This document shows positions 27,874 to 36,696 of a stretch of 64,000 nucleotides of DNA, in pieces; the first letter of the stretch is position 1, and each line of letters begins with the position of its first letter. A model generated the notes under the pieces. It saw only the letters and a program-made list of their open reading frames with translations. It was not told the origin of the DNA and searched no databases. The stretch comes from Daejeonella oryzae DSM 19973 (GTDB lineage Bacteria; Bacteroidota; Bacteroidia; Sphingobacteriales; Sphingobacteriaceae). The DNA is taken from positions 186,001 to 250,000 of the forward strand of contig NZ_AUHA01000003.1 of NCBI RefSeq assembly GCF_000422945.1, in the 5' to 3' direction. Both the position numbers and the translations under genes were made by a program.

Positions 27874-28959
27874 ATGTCTGCCACTAACTGTGCTCCGGCA
27901 CTCGAACGGAAGAAGTTAAGTTTTCTGGACCGCTACCTTACTTTATGGATCTTTCTTGCTATGGCTCTTGGAGTAGCTATCGGGTATATTATACCTTCGT
28001 CCTCCGGTTTTATTAACTCCTTTTCAAGCGGTACCACTAATATTCCTTTAGCAATTGGCCTTATATTAATGATGTATCCTCCTCTAGCTAAAGTGAATTA
28101 TGAAAAAATGGGAGAAGTATTTAAAGATACCAAAGTGCTGACTGCTTCGCTGGTGCTTAACTGGATTATTGGGCCCGTTTTAATGTTTGTGCTGGCAATC
28201 AGTTTTCTTCGTGATTATCCGGAGTATATGATCGGTGTAATTTTAATCGGTCTTGCCCGGTGCATCGCAATGGTGGTTGTGTGGAATGAACTTGCAGAAG
28301 GTAACCGGGAATATGCTGCCGGCCTTATTGCACTGAACAGCATTTTCCAGGTTTTACTTTATAGTGTGTATGCGTATATTTTCATTACTGTACTACCTCC
28401 ATTATTTGGATTGCAAGGTTTGGATATTGATATTACTATCAGCCAGATTGCTGAAAGCGTAGGAATTTATTTAGGAATTCCCTTTACTTTGGGTGTCATC
28501 AGCAGATATTCACTTTTGAAATTAAAAGGCGAAGAATGGTTTAAAAATAAATTTATCCCGTTTATTTCCCCGGTTACACTTATTGCACTGCTTTTTACAA
28601 TTGTGATCATGTTTAGTTTAAAAGGGGAGCTGATCATTCAGATTCCGATGGACGTAGTACGAATCGCTGTTCCATTGCTTATTTATTTTACGCTCATGTT
28701 CCTGCTAAGTTTTTTTATTGGAAAATATTTCGGTGCCGATTATTCAAAAAGCACGTCAATAGCATTTACTGCGACAGGCAATAATTTTGAATTAGCCATT
28801 GCAGTAGCTATCGGAGTTTTCGGAATTAATTCAGGTCAGGCTTTTGCCGGTGTCATTGGACCTTTGGTTGAAGTACCTGCATTAATTGCTCTCGTAAATG
28901 TTGCTTTCTGGATCAGAAATAAATATTACAAAAAAGAGATACTAAAACCTGCAGTTTAA
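27874..28959 (+). CDS. acr3: ACR3-family arsenite efflux permease
   Basis: 361 residues with about ten membrane helices. Signature stretches: '[21 protein letters not shown]' at the start, '[20 protein letters not shown]' (the catalytic Cys of ACR3 in helix 4) and '[19 protein letters not shown]' followed by '[10 protein letters not shown]'. It exports As(OH)3 across the inner membrane using the proton motive force. Preceded by DUF6428, with no arsenate reductase gene in the operon, so As(V) reduction would need a gene elsewhere. Confidence 0.96.
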   Translation: MSATNCAPALERKKLSFLDRYLTLWIFLAMALGVAIGYIIPSSSGFINSFSSGTTNIPLAIGLILMMYPPLAKVNYEKMGEVFKDTKVLTASLVLNWIIGPVLMFVLAISFLRDYPEYMIGVILIGLARCIAMVVVWNELAEGNREYAAGLIALNSIFQVLLYSVYAYIFITVLPPLFGLQGLDIDITISQIAESVGIYLGIPFTLGVISRYSLLKLKGEEWFKNKFIPFISPVTLIALLFTIVIMFSLKGELIIQIPMDVVRIAVPLLIYFTLMFLLSFFIGKYFGADYSKSTSIAFTATGNNFELAIAVAIGVFGINSGQAFAGVIGPLVEVPALIALVNVAFWIRNKYYKKEILKPAV

Positions 28960-28997
28960 TCTCAATCATTTTTAAAATCAACACTGAGCAAAATTAT

Positions 28998-29771
28998 ATG
29001 AAAATTGCCCTGTTCTCCGATATTCATGCTAATCTGCCAGCCCTGGAAGCTTTTTTTAAGGATGTAGATTCAAAAAATCCAGATTTTATTTACTGCCTGG
29101 GCGACCTTGTTGGTTATAATATCTGGCCCAATGAAGTTATAAATGAGATCCGGAAACGGAAAATTCCAACAATTGCCGGTAATTATGATTTTGGCATCGG
29201 AAGAAACAGCGATGAATGCGGCTGCGCTTATAAAACTGATGACGAAAAGAACATGGGGAAAATTTCAATTTCATTTACAAACTCTTTGCTTAATGAAGAT
29301 GAGCGGTCGTATTTAAGAAGCCTGCCGGCACATATTAAACTGGAGTTTCAGTTGAATGAAGATAAACTCAAATTGTTGCTGGTGCATGGAAGCCCCCGAA
29401 AAATTAATGAATATCTCTTTGAAGATCGGGATGAAAAGAGTTTAAAACGCATTATGGTGCAGGCAGATGCGGATATTATGTGTTTTGGACATACACACAA
29501 ACCGTATCACCGGGTCTTAAATCCAAATTTTGAGAATCAAAACAACTTTCGCCATGCCATTAATATCGGATCAGTTGGTAAGCCAAAAGACGGAGATCCG
29601 AGAGGAAATTATGTGATGTTAACAATCGATGAGCAAAGTTCAGCTTTGGTGAGGGATAGTATATCAGTAGAGTTCATACGTTTTGAATACGATGTGGAGA
29701 AGGCTGCTAAAGCAATTGAAAACAGTCCCTTGCCAGATAAATACGCTGCCATGCTGAGAAATGGAGGCTGA
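28998..29771 (+). CDS. Calcineurin-like metallophosphoesterase
   Basis: 257 residues. Metal-binding motifs in order: 'FSDIHANLPALE' (D-x-H), 'LGDLVGYN' (G-D), 'GNYDF' (usually G-N-H-D/E), 'LLVHGSP' and 'GHTHKPYH'. These fit the YfcE/MJ0936-like diesterase subgroup. Substrate unknown. It follows acr3 after 38 bases on the same strand and so may belong to the arsenic unit; a link with arsenic is only positional. Confidence 0.88.
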   Translation: MKIALFSDIHANLPALEAFFKDVDSKNPDFIYCLGDLVGYNIWPNEVINEIRKRKIPTIAGNYDFGIGRNSDECGCAYKTDDEKNMGKISISFTNSLLNEDERSYLRSLPAHIKLEFQLNEDKLKLLLVHGSPRKINEYLFEDRDEKSLKRIMVQADADIMCFGHTHKPYHRVLNPNFENQNNFRHAINIGSVGKPKDGDPRGNYVMLTIDEQSSALVRDSISVEFIRFEYDVEKAAKAIENSPLPDKYAAMLRNGG

Positions 29772-29830
29772 TAACTAATTAAATAATATTAACCGGATCT
29801 TTAAAAGGATAATTCTTTTTATCATAAAAG

Positions 29831-29844
29831 GTGATTCACGTCAT
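29831..29844 (+). promoter_or_regulatory. Weak FNR-like site before the ferredoxin gene
   Basis: gtgattcacgtcat: the core TGAT-N4-GTCA has one mismatch to TGAT-N4-ATCA. Its center is about 59 bases before the start. It may put the ferredoxin under the Crp/Fnr regulator encoded at 43621-44688, but a single mismatched box can arise by chance. Confidence 0.3.
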
Positions 29845-29895
29845 TTTTATATGGTTTGATATTTAGCTTCTTTGTCATAAATAGTTTTTGCTTTT

Positions 29896-30231
29896 ATGAT
29901 CAGTTTTCAGGTAGAAGATCTCAATAATCAAATCGACAATATTGAATTTCCTGAGGAAGTCAGTTTAAGTTTGATGGAAGTTTTAAGGGCATGGAATTAT
30001 CCTATTCCAGCAATTTGCGGAGGTAAAGGCTTGTGCGCTACCTGTCATGTAATAGTTAAAAATGGATTACACCAGTTACAGGAACCCACCGAAAGAGAAC
30101 TGGATTTATTAGATATTCTACCCGATGCAACTTATAGAAGCCGTTTAGCTTGCCAGATACGAATAAGCAATCTTATTGAAGGATGTTTATTCCACCTGCA
30201 GGCAAATAAAAAATCCTACAGTCCATGTTAG
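29896..30231 (+). CDS. [2Fe-2S] ferredoxin, plant/adrenodoxin fold
   Basis: 111 residues, cytoplasmic. Cluster ligands C41, C47, C50 in 'AICGGKGLCATCH' and C86 in 'RLACQI'; spacing C-x5-C-x2-C ... C is the normal [2Fe-2S] pattern. Electron donor role; partner not identifiable. Single gene between the arsenic region and the oxidase island, with a weak FNR-like site upstream. Confidence 0.9.
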   Translation: MISFQVEDLNNQIDNIEFPEEVSLSLMEVLRAWNYPIPAICGGKGLCATCHVIVKNGLHQLQEPTERELDLLDILPDATYRSRLACQIRISNLIEGCLFHLQANKKSYSPC

Positions 30232-30249
30232 TCAGTCTCGGTTAAATCT

Positions 30250-30462
30250 TTAAGGTTTCTTGCTTTTTACAAGTACAATAATTCCTCCGGCCAGCAAGAT
30301 TATCCCTAAATAAGGAGGCCAGTTGACACGTTCCTGTCTATCTGCTGTGATTTGAATAGGGCCTGCATCAATTATTTTTTCTTTTTTAGTATAATTAAAG
30401 CCAGTCCATACAAGCATTGAAATTCCAAGAATTATCAATACAATTCCAATTGTTCTGTTCAT
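30250..30462 (-). CDS. Small two-helix membrane protein (DUF3185-like)
   Basis: 70 residues: helix 1 at about 5-23 (GIVLIILGISMLVWTG), a short polar loop rich in charged residues ('IQITADRQERVNWPP') and helix 2 at about 50-66, then a K-S-K-K-P tail. It resembles the small DUF3185-type proteins of Bacteroidetes. Convergent with the ferredoxin gene. Function unknown. Confidence 0.7.
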   Translation of the reverse strand: MNRTIGIVLIILGISMLVWTGFNYTKKEKIIDAGPIQITADRQERVNWPPYLGIILLAGGIIVLVKSKKP

Positions 30463-30541
30463 AATAGTTAGTTTAAAAAATAAATACTAAAACTTCAATT
30501 AAATAGAATGATTTATGCGTATAGGGCATATTAGTTAATTT

Positions 30542-31228
30542 TTAACAAATCGGTGCCGAAGGATCTGATATTACCGGTGATGTTATCAATGGGATATTTA
30601 GGTTGAGTCCTCTGGTTATCAGAAAAAATCCTGCTATCATAAAAAGTGCAGGAATCAGTAATCGCGGAGCTCTGAATTTCTTTAAAAAAAATGGTAGTAC
30701 AGAGGCAATTATTAATAAAGGAGTGGTTCCTAATCCAAAGAAAAACATAAACCTGCTACCATCAAAGGGAGTTTCGGAATTCAGAGATCCGGCAATGGCC
30801 ATGTAGACCATTCCGCAGGGAATCAAACCGTGTAAAGCTCCTGCAAATAGTCCGCCATATGATTTTGATAACCAGTAACCCATTTTGGATGCGATTGGTG
30901 CTACCATCCTGGTCTGGATTCGCGTAAACATATTATCTTTTTTGCCTGAGAAATGATACACGGCTATCAAAACCAATATAATACCTGTTATTAAACTTAA
31001 AAATTGTTGTAAGCCCAGAATATTAAAACCGCTGCCAATGTATCCGGCAATAAAACCAAGGAAAGAATAGGTTAAAATTCGCCCAAACTGATAAAGAATT
31101 TTTTGAGCAGTACTGAACCAAAAAGATCTTCCGCTGAAAGGAAGAGCCATTACTAAAGGTCCGCACATTACCACGCAATGCAGGCTGCCAAACAATCCGG
31201 TAAAAAAAGCTAGGGCTTCATTACTCAT
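30542..31228 (-). CDS. SafE/TauE-like membrane protein of the cbb3 cluster
   Basis: 228 residues with about six membrane helices; begins with 'ALAFFTGLFGSLHCVVMCGPLV', the C-x-x-x-C-G-P type motif seen in the CcoS-linked SafE/UreH-like family ('urease accessory protein UreH-like transmembrane domain'). Similar proteins follow ccoG-fixH in Bacteroidetes and are thought to help copper handling or oxidase assembly (role inferred). Overlaps fixH by 4 bases, so translated in the same operon. Confidence 0.85.
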   Translation of the reverse strand: MSNEALAFFTGLFGSLHCVVMCGPLVMALPFSGRSFWFSTAQKILYQFGRILTYSFLGFIAGYIGSGFNILGLQQFLSLITGIILVLIAVYHFSGKKDNMFTRIQTRMVAPIASKMGYWLSKSYGGLFAGALHGLIPCGMVYMAIAGSLNSETPFDGSRFMFFFGLGTTPLLIIASVLPFFLKKFRAPRLLIPALFMIAGFFLITRGLNLNIPLITSPVISDPSAPIC

Positions 31229-31650
31229 TTTAGCAAAATTTTATCCTCGTAAAGATAGTTTTTCCCGTTTACACTATATTCAATACGGATTAGCCAGGGC
31301 CCCGTTTGCAATTCTTCTTTCGGTATTTTAATCTGATGATCCGAATCTGTTATCCCGGTATAATCCTTATCCATCAGCTGGTCTGATAAGCGTTTTAAAG
31401 ATAATTTATAATTTACCGAAACCGGAAAGCTTATTAGAAGACCATTTTCTGTATCGAAAGCAGGTAAAAGCTTTTCATCCAATGCTTTTTGTTTCGCATC
31501 ATAATCCTGGTTAAATGCCTGACCTTTTTCATAATAATTGTCTTCAATAAGTGAATCAGTTTTGCTGCTTCTGAACATGAGCACTCCAAGTGTCGTGATA
31601 AAAAGCATAAATGCAGACAGGCCTATAATAATTTTGGTTCCCCAGTTCAT
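31225..31650 (-). CDS. fixH: FixH-family oxidase assembly protein
   Basis: 141 residues. Membrane anchor at about 6-26 ('TKIIIGLSAFMLFITTLGVLMF'), then an extracytoplasmic domain with 'LIEDNYYEKGQAFNQDYDAKQKAL' (the FixH Y-Y-E/K-G signature) and a beta-rich end. FixH is encoded next to ccoG and ccoI and supports cbb3 oxidase maturation. Lies 4 bases downstream of ccoG. Confidence 0.92.
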   Translation of the reverse strand: MNWGTKIIIGLSAFMLFITTLGVLMFRSSKTDSLIEDNYYEKGQAFNQDYDAKQKALDEKLLPAFDTENGLLISFPVSVNYKLSLKRLSDQLMDKDYTGITDSDHQIKIPKEELQTGPWLIRIEYSVNGKNYLYEDKILLK

Positions 31651-31654
31651 CGTT

Positions 31655-33034
31655 TTACAAGTTAGGAGGCGCTATGAAAGTTGTTTTGGCAGTGCTGATT
31701 ACCTTGCCTTTAGATAAAATATTCAGAGTGATGCCCGATTTATATTTATTAACACGCTTTTGCGGAAGAATGATAAAAAAAGTAAGCTTAACTGTGCCTC
31801 CCTTTTCTACTTTTTCAGCTTTGTTTATATACTGAATAGTGGCCTGCGGATCGGAAACCCTGATCTCAAACTGCATGTCTTCAGGAGTTTTATTAATCAG
31901 TTCGGCATTATAGAGGTTGCTGACTGTACCGTTTTCTCTAAGCTGATAAAGTGTTCCGGAAGCACGAAGAATTGTTGCACTGATATCAGACCTCTGGATT
32001 AATAAGGTGCTGAGTGTGCTAATCAGGATAACTAATATAATACTGTATGCATAAATCCGCTTGCTGAATTTAAATGGTTTTCCTTCAGCAATATGTTCTT
32101 CAGATTTAAAGCCGATTAAACGGGTAGGCCGATGGGTTTTTTCCATAACCATATCGCATGCATCAATGCAAAGCGTGCAATTGATACATTCAAGCTGTGT
32201 TCCCTTCCGGATATCAATCCCGGTAGGACAAACCTGTACGCAAAGGCCGCAATCAACACAATCTCCTTTTGGGGATTCATCTGATTTGCTGATATGCCCT
32301 CTTGGTTCACCTCTTAAATAATCGTAAGCTACAACAAGTGTTTTTCTATCTAGTAAAACACCTTGCAGCCGTCCGTAAGGACAGATAACGGTACAAACCA
32401 ATTCCCTTACTTTTGCGAAAACGAGGTAAAATACAGCGGTGAAAATGCAGATTGCCAGAAAACCATAAATATGCTGATTTACAGGATCTTTTATTATTTG
32501 AAGTAAAGCATCAGACCCGATGGTGTAAGCCAGAAAGATGTTTGCTATAAAAAACGAAATCACAATAAAAATGAAGTGTTTCAATCCCTTTTTGAATATT
32601 TTGTCAGGATTTAGGGGAGAAGCATCCAGCTTTTTTTGCTGTTGGGCATCTCCTTCAATCCAGTATTCAATTTTGCGGAAAACCATTTCCATGAAAATGG
32701 TTTGGGGACAAGCCCAGCCACACCAAAGTCGGCCGAATATGGCAGTAAATAATATAATGAAAACAATAAAAGTTAGAATCGCTAAGGCAAAGAGGTAAAA
32801 ATCCTGAGGCATAAATACGACTCCGAAAAGCACAAATTTTCTTTCCAGGATATTTAAAAGGATTAGCTGCTCGCCGTTTATCTTTAAAAAAGGGCCCGTA
32901 AAAAGTAATGCAAGAAGAAAATAACTTACTATGTTACGATACTGGTAAAGCTTTCCTTTGATGAGTTTCGGGTAAATCCAAACCCTTCCGTTTCTGCTTG
33001 TATCCGTGATTTTTTTCTTATTAACTTCTGACAT
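31655..33034 (-). CDS. ccoG: CcoG, cbb3 oxidase accessory ferredoxin (Cu reduction)
   Basis: 459 residues. N-terminal membrane segments with 'RLWCGWACPQTIFMEMVF' (C-G-W-A-C-P-Q), a pair of [4Fe-4S] sites 'CVDCGLCVQVCPTGIDI' and 'CINCTLCIDACD', and a C-terminal Ig-like periplasmic domain. CcoG reduces Cu(II) for insertion into the oxidase. Positioned right after ccoP with 73 bases between, followed by fixH. Normal length. Confidence 0.96.
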   Translation of the reverse strand: MSEVNKKKITDTSRNGRVWIYPKLIKGKLYQYRNIVSYFLLALLFTGPFLKINGEQLILLNILERKFVLFGVVFMPQDFYLFALAILTFIVFIILFTAIFGRLWCGWACPQTIFMEMVFRKIEYWIEGDAQQQKKLDASPLNPDKIFKKGLKHFIFIVISFFIANIFLAYTIGSDALLQIIKDPVNQHIYGFLAICIFTAVFYLVFAKVRELVCTVICPYGRLQGVLLDRKTLVVAYDYLRGEPRGHISKSDESPKGDCVDCGLCVQVCPTGIDIRKGTQLECINCTLCIDACDMVMEKTHRPTRLIGFKSEEHIAEGKPFKFSKRIYAYSIILVILISTLSTLLIQRSDISATILRASGTLYQLRENGTVSNLYNAELINKTPEDMQFEIRVSDPQATIQYINKAEKVEKGGTVKLTFFIILPQKRVNKYKSGITLNILSKGKVISTAKTTFIAPPNL

Positions 33035-33107
33035 CGTATTTCCTTTCTTCCTGTTCTTTAATGTTTAATGTCAGTGGCTGCAGATCTACTGATTTAGTTA
33101 TTCCATT

Positions 33108-33995
33108 TTATCCTTCCTTATCGCCCTGGGGGGCTTTTCCACTTGGCGGATTGCTTCCCTTAATCGAAAGAATGTAGTTGCTTACTTCCGAAATTTGTTT
33201 CGCAGTAAGGATTTTTTCCCAGGAGATCATGCCTTTTTCGGGTACACCATATTTAATTGTTTTAAACACGCTGTTTACTTTTCCGCCATGAAGCCAGAAT
33301 TGATCTGTTAAATTAGGTCCAACTGTTCCCTGACCCTTATCTCCATGACAGGCCACGCAATTGGCTGTGTAAACGGCCTGCCCGGCAGCAATTATTTTAG
33401 GATCTTTATTTTCTTTAACTGAATTTTCGTCAATGTTATTAGCAGATTTAGAAAGGAATGCAGTTTGCTCAATTTTCGCCTGTTTCATTTCAATAGCATA
33501 CTCTTCATCCTGTAAAGGACCCCAGTTAAATACATGAAAATACAAGAGGTATACAAAAGCCCAGCCGATACTGCCATAAAAAAGCCACATAAACCATGCA
33601 GGTATAGGATTGTCAAGCTCGGTAATGCCGTCGAATTCGTGTTCCATCATTAAATCTTTCTCTTCCTCTATAGGTTTGAGACCCAATATTTTGATCCAAA
33701 TACTTGGTCTTGATTTTTTGATGGCTTCGTATTCTTCATAAGTTAATAAAGGAACAGAAACAGGTGCTGCAAACGGAACCGGATTGCTCAGTTCGTTAAC
33801 AATTACTTTATAAGCTTTCAGGATAGCAAATGAGGCCAGCAATACCAATAGGGAAGTGATGATCAGAACCGCTATCAATAGATGCTGATGTGTATTTCCT
33901 GGACTAACAGCTTGAGTAATTTCTGCAGGTTGTTCCTGTGCGAAAGCCCCGCCTGCCGGCAGAAGCACTGATAAAATGTATAACAGCCTTTTCAT
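33108..33995 (-). CDS. ccoP: CcoP, mono-heme c-type subunit of cbb3 oxidase
   Basis: 295 residues. Signal/anchor segment (1-20), second anchor at about 38-60, a third hydrophobic segment at about 133-153, and one c-type heme site C213-V-A-C-H217, with a distal Met near 'EKGMISWEK'. Proteobacterial CcoP has two hemes; the single-heme form is what I see here and is common in Bacteroidetes. It carries electrons to CcoNO. Its ATG overlaps the ccoQ stop. Confidence 0.95.
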   Translation of the reverse strand: MKRLLYILSVLLPAGGAFAQEQPAEITQAVSPGNTHQHLLIAVLIITSLLVLLASFAILKAYKVIVNELSNPVPFAAPVSVPLLTYEEYEAIKKSRPSIWIKILGLKPIEEEKDLMMEHEFDGITELDNPIPAWFMWLFYGSIGWAFVYLLYFHVFNWGPLQDEEYAIEMKQAKIEQTAFLSKSANNIDENSVKENKDPKIIAAGQAVYTANCVACHGDKGQGTVGPNLTDQFWLHGGKVNSVFKTIKYGVPEKGMISWEKILTAKQISEVSNYILSIKGSNPPSGKAPQGDKEG

Positions 33996-34165
33996 ATGTT
34001 TTCTTCGTTTTCCTTTAAGGGAAGTTCACTCATGTATTTGATATGATTTTTATTCATCCTAATAAGCATTACAGCCACCAGAATAAAGAATATCAGAAAC
34101 AGCCAAAGGGATGAAATCAGATATATACGGCTGTCGGTAAAATCTTGAATAAATTGCTTGAACAT
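33992..34165 (-). CDS. ccoQ: CcoQ/FixQ-like small subunit
   Basis: 57 residues: ATG at 34165, TGA overlapping the ccoP ATG. One membrane helix (about 18-36, 'ISSLWLFLIFFILVAVML') followed by a charged end ('RMNKNHIKYMSELPLKENEEN'). Size and position between ccoNO and ccoP match CcoQ, which stabilises the oxidase. Too short for common size limits and easily missed. Confidence 0.85.
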   Translation of the reverse strand: MFKQFIQDFTDSRIYLISSLWLFLIFFILVAVMLIRMNKNHIKYMSELPLKENEENI

Positions 34166-34198
34166 ATATTTCTATTTTTCAGGTGTTTGGATAGTTCA

Positions 34199-36322
34199 CT
34201 AATTCTTATTGCTTACTTTGATATCGGTTCCCAGACGCTGCAGATAGGCAATAATTGCAATAATTTCACGGTCGCTTTTTACTTTAATATCATTTTGGGA
34301 CAAGTTCTCGCTAATTTTCTGAGCCTGCATATTCAGATCTTTATTGGCCAGTTTTTCGAAACCTTCGTCATACGGAACACCAAGCGTTCTCATGGCATTA
34401 ATTTTCGATTCTGTAGTTGTAATATCCAGTTTCTGCTCAATTAACCAGGGGTAGGGTGGCATAATACTTCCCGGTGACATGGTTGTAGGATCCATCATGT
34501 GATTAAAATGCCATGCGTTTGAATATTTTCCGCCCTGGCGATGAAGATCAGGACCGGTACGTTTTGATCCCCACAGAAATGGATGATCATACACAAATTC
34601 CCCGGCTTTACTATACTCACCATAGCGCTCTGTTTCTGATCTGAAAGGGCGCACAGTTTGAGAATGGCAGTTTACGCAACCCTCACGGATATAAATATCC
34701 CGGCCCTGCAATTCAAGCGGAGAATAAGGCTTTACGCTGGAAATGGTGGGAACATTTGATGAAATAATAAACGTAGGCATCATTTCAACCATACCTCCAA
34801 TCAGGATAACGATGATTGACAATACCATAAACGCCATAGGCTTGCGCTCCAAACTGCGATGCCAGGTTTTTTCACTGCTATGCGGAGTAAACGCAGGCAT
34901 TAATGCCATGGCTTCTGCAGGTTCATTTGACAGTAGTTTTCCCTTGGCAACTGTTTTAAGAAGATTGTAAGTCATTACAATTACCCCCACTAAATACAAT
35001 GCTCCGCCAATTGCACGAAACATGTGCATAGGAAGTAGTATTAAAGTTGTTTGAAGAAATGCAGGATACTTTAATGTGCCTTCCGGAGTAAATTCTTTAA
35101 GCATTAATCCCTGTGCAAAACCAGATAAATACATAGGTATTGCATAAAACAGAATTCCCAGTGTTCCAATCCAGAAGTGGAAAGAAGTTAATTTCTTTGA
35201 AAAAATCTCCGTTTGATAAATGCGTGGAATCAGCCAGTAAAGAATTGCAAAGGTGAGGAATCCATTCCAGCCTAAGGCTCCAACGTGTACGTGAGCAACA
35301 ATCCAGTCTGTAAAATGAGCAATTCCATTGATTTGTTTAAGAGACAGCATAGGCCCCTCAAAAGTGGCCATTCCGTAAGACGTTAGACCAACCACCATGA
35401 ATTTCAGAATGGCATCATCTCTTACTTTATCCCAGGCTCCGCGTAAGGTTAATAAACCGTTGATCATACCTCCCCAGCTTGGAGCAATCAGCATGAGCGA
35501 AAAAGCAACGCCAAGTGATTGGGCCCATCCAGGTAAGGATGTGTATAATAAGTGGTGAGGGCCGGCCCATATGTAAATAAATATAAGTGACCAGAAATGC
35601 AGAATACTTAATTTATAAGAATAAACCGGTCGGTTTGCCATTTTAGGAAGGAAATAATACATCATCCCTAAATAGGGAGTTGTAAGAAAAAATGCTACTG
35701 CATTGTGTCCGTACCACCACTGTACCAGTGCATCCTGAACGCCGGAATATAAATAGTAACTTTTAAATGCTGAAATTGGCAGCTGCGCTGAGTTAACAAT
35801 ATGAAGAACAGCAATAGTAACAAATGTGGCAATGTAAAACCAGATGGCTACATACATATGCCGCTCACGTCTTTTAATGATTGTACCGAACATATTTACA
35901 CCAAATACAACCCATATTACTGTGATAGCTATATCTATCGGCCATTCCAGTTCGGCGTATTCATGCGAAGTTGTAAATCCAAGCGGTAATGAAATTGCGG
36001 CTGAAACTATAATAAGCTGCCAGCCCCAGAAATGGATCTTGCTAAGCAAATCACTAAACATTCTTGCTTTAAGCAGACGCTGAAGTGAATAATACACGCC
36101 CATAAATATTCCGTTGCCTACAAATGCAAAAATTACTGCATTTGTATGCAGCGGTCTGATACGGCCGAAAGAGCTGTATTGATTTCCCATATTCATTGCA
36201 GGTTCAAATAGTTGGAAGGCAATGAGTAAGCCTACGGTCATACCAATGAGGCCCCATACTACGGTGGCTATTGCAAAGTTCCTAACGATCTTGTTGTCGT
36301 AATTAAATTTTTCAAGCTGCAT
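34199..36322 (-). CDS. ccoNO: Fused CcoN-CcoO subunit of cbb3-type cytochrome c oxidase
   Basis: 707 residues. The first about 480 residues are the heme-copper catalytic subunit (many helices, His-rich stretches such as 'VQWWYGHNAVAFFL', 'AGPHHLLYTSLP' and 'DWIVAHVHVGALGWNG'). The C-terminal about 200 residues are a membrane-anchored cytochrome c with 'IREGCVNCHSQT' (CcoO). Fusion of N and O is typical of Bacteroidetes. It reduces O2 to water at low O2 and pumps protons. Heads the operon with ccoQ, ccoP, ccoG, fixH. FNR-type site and a perfect palindrome lie upstream. Confidence 0.97.
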   Translation of the reverse strand: MQLEKFNYDNKIVRNFAIATVVWGLIGMTVGLLIAFQLFEPAMNMGNQYSSFGRIRPLHTNAVIFAFVGNGIFMGVYYSLQRLLKARMFSDLLSKIHFWGWQLIIVSAAISLPLGFTTSHEYAELEWPIDIAITVIWVVFGVNMFGTIIKRRERHMYVAIWFYIATFVTIAVLHIVNSAQLPISAFKSYYLYSGVQDALVQWWYGHNAVAFFLTTPYLGMMYYFLPKMANRPVYSYKLSILHFWSLIFIYIWAGPHHLLYTSLPGWAQSLGVAFSLMLIAPSWGGMINGLLTLRGAWDKVRDDAILKFMVVGLTSYGMATFEGPMLSLKQINGIAHFTDWIVAHVHVGALGWNGFLTFAILYWLIPRIYQTEIFSKKLTSFHFWIGTLGILFYAIPMYLSGFAQGLMLKEFTPEGTLKYPAFLQTTLILLPMHMFRAIGGALYLVGVIVMTYNLLKTVAKGKLLSNEPAEAMALMPAFTPHSSEKTWHRSLERKPMAFMVLSIIVILIGGMVEMMPTFIISSNVPTISSVKPYSPLELQGRDIYIREGCVNCHSQTVRPFRSETERYGEYSKAGEFVYDHPFLWGSKRTGPDLHRQGGKYSNAWHFNHMMDPTTMSPGSIMPPYPWLIEQKLDITTTESKINAMRTLGVPYDEGFEKLANKDLNMQAQKISENLSQNDIKVKSDREIIAIIAYLQRLGTDIKVSNKN

Positions 36323-36364
36323 AATCAGATTTAATCGTATTGTTTTCAGATTGTAAAATTACCG

Positions 36365-36383
36365 TCATCCGATAATCGGATGA
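36365..36383. promoter_or_regulatory. Perfect 19-base palindrome in the ccoNO leader
   Basis: tcatccgat-a-atcggatga, 9-bp arms around one base, 43 bases before ccoNO. It sits downstream of the FNR box, near where the transcript would begin, so it may be an operator for a second (probably repressing) regulator or an mRNA hairpin. Uncommon GC-rich symmetry in an AT-rich gap. Confidence 0.6.
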
Positions 36384-36405
36384 GTGATAAAAGTTTTTCA
36401 AAAAA

Positions 36406-36419
36406 TTGATCTTCATCAC
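36406..36419 (-). promoter_or_regulatory. FNR-type box upstream of ccoNO
   Basis: ttgatcttcatcac: TTGAT-N4-ATCA(C), 9 of 10 consensus positions of TTGAT-N4-ATCAA. Center about 90 bases before the ccoNO start. Likely target of the receiver-Crp/Fnr regulator at 43621-44688. Confidence 0.75.
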
Positions 36420-36460
36420 TTTTTTGAGAATCGTCACTGGATATTAAATGAGCATGCTGC

Positions 36461-36622
36461 TTAATCTTTTGGATTATCAGGCTGGTCATCTTCAAATAGA
36501 ATGCGGATGGCGGGGGTTTCCAAATCATCATTCTGCCCGTTTCTCATCGCCCAGAAAAAAGCTGCCAGAAAGATTAGTGCTATCAGGATGCTGACAGCTA
36601 TCAGAAAATAAAGAATTCCCAT
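36461..36622 (-). CDS. ccoS: CcoS, cbb3 oxidase assembly protein
   Basis: 53 residues: ATG at 36622, TAA at 36461-36463. One N-terminal helix ('ILYFLIAVSILIALIFLAAFFWAM') with the CcoS-like 'WAMRNGQNDDLETPAIRILFEDD' after it (G-Q-x-D-D-L-E/D-x-P motif). In other bacteria CcoS is needed for cofactor insertion into CcoN. It lies between ccoI and ccoNO. Missed by typical size cut-offs. Confidence 0.9.
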   Translation of the reverse strand: MGILYFLIAVSILIALIFLAAFFWAMRNGQNDDLETPAIRILFEDDQPDNPKD

Positions 36623-36696
36623 TTTTATGAATAAAAATTGTGATGCGCCAAGCTATGATATTTGTTTAGGATATAGCTTTTTTAAAATATTAATAA

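Noticed and set aside
36346-36531. 61-codon minus-strand frame starting inside ccoS
   Set aside because: It overlaps ccoS in another frame, has a Pro-rich improbable start, and its tail lies in the regulatory gap with the palindrome and FNR box.
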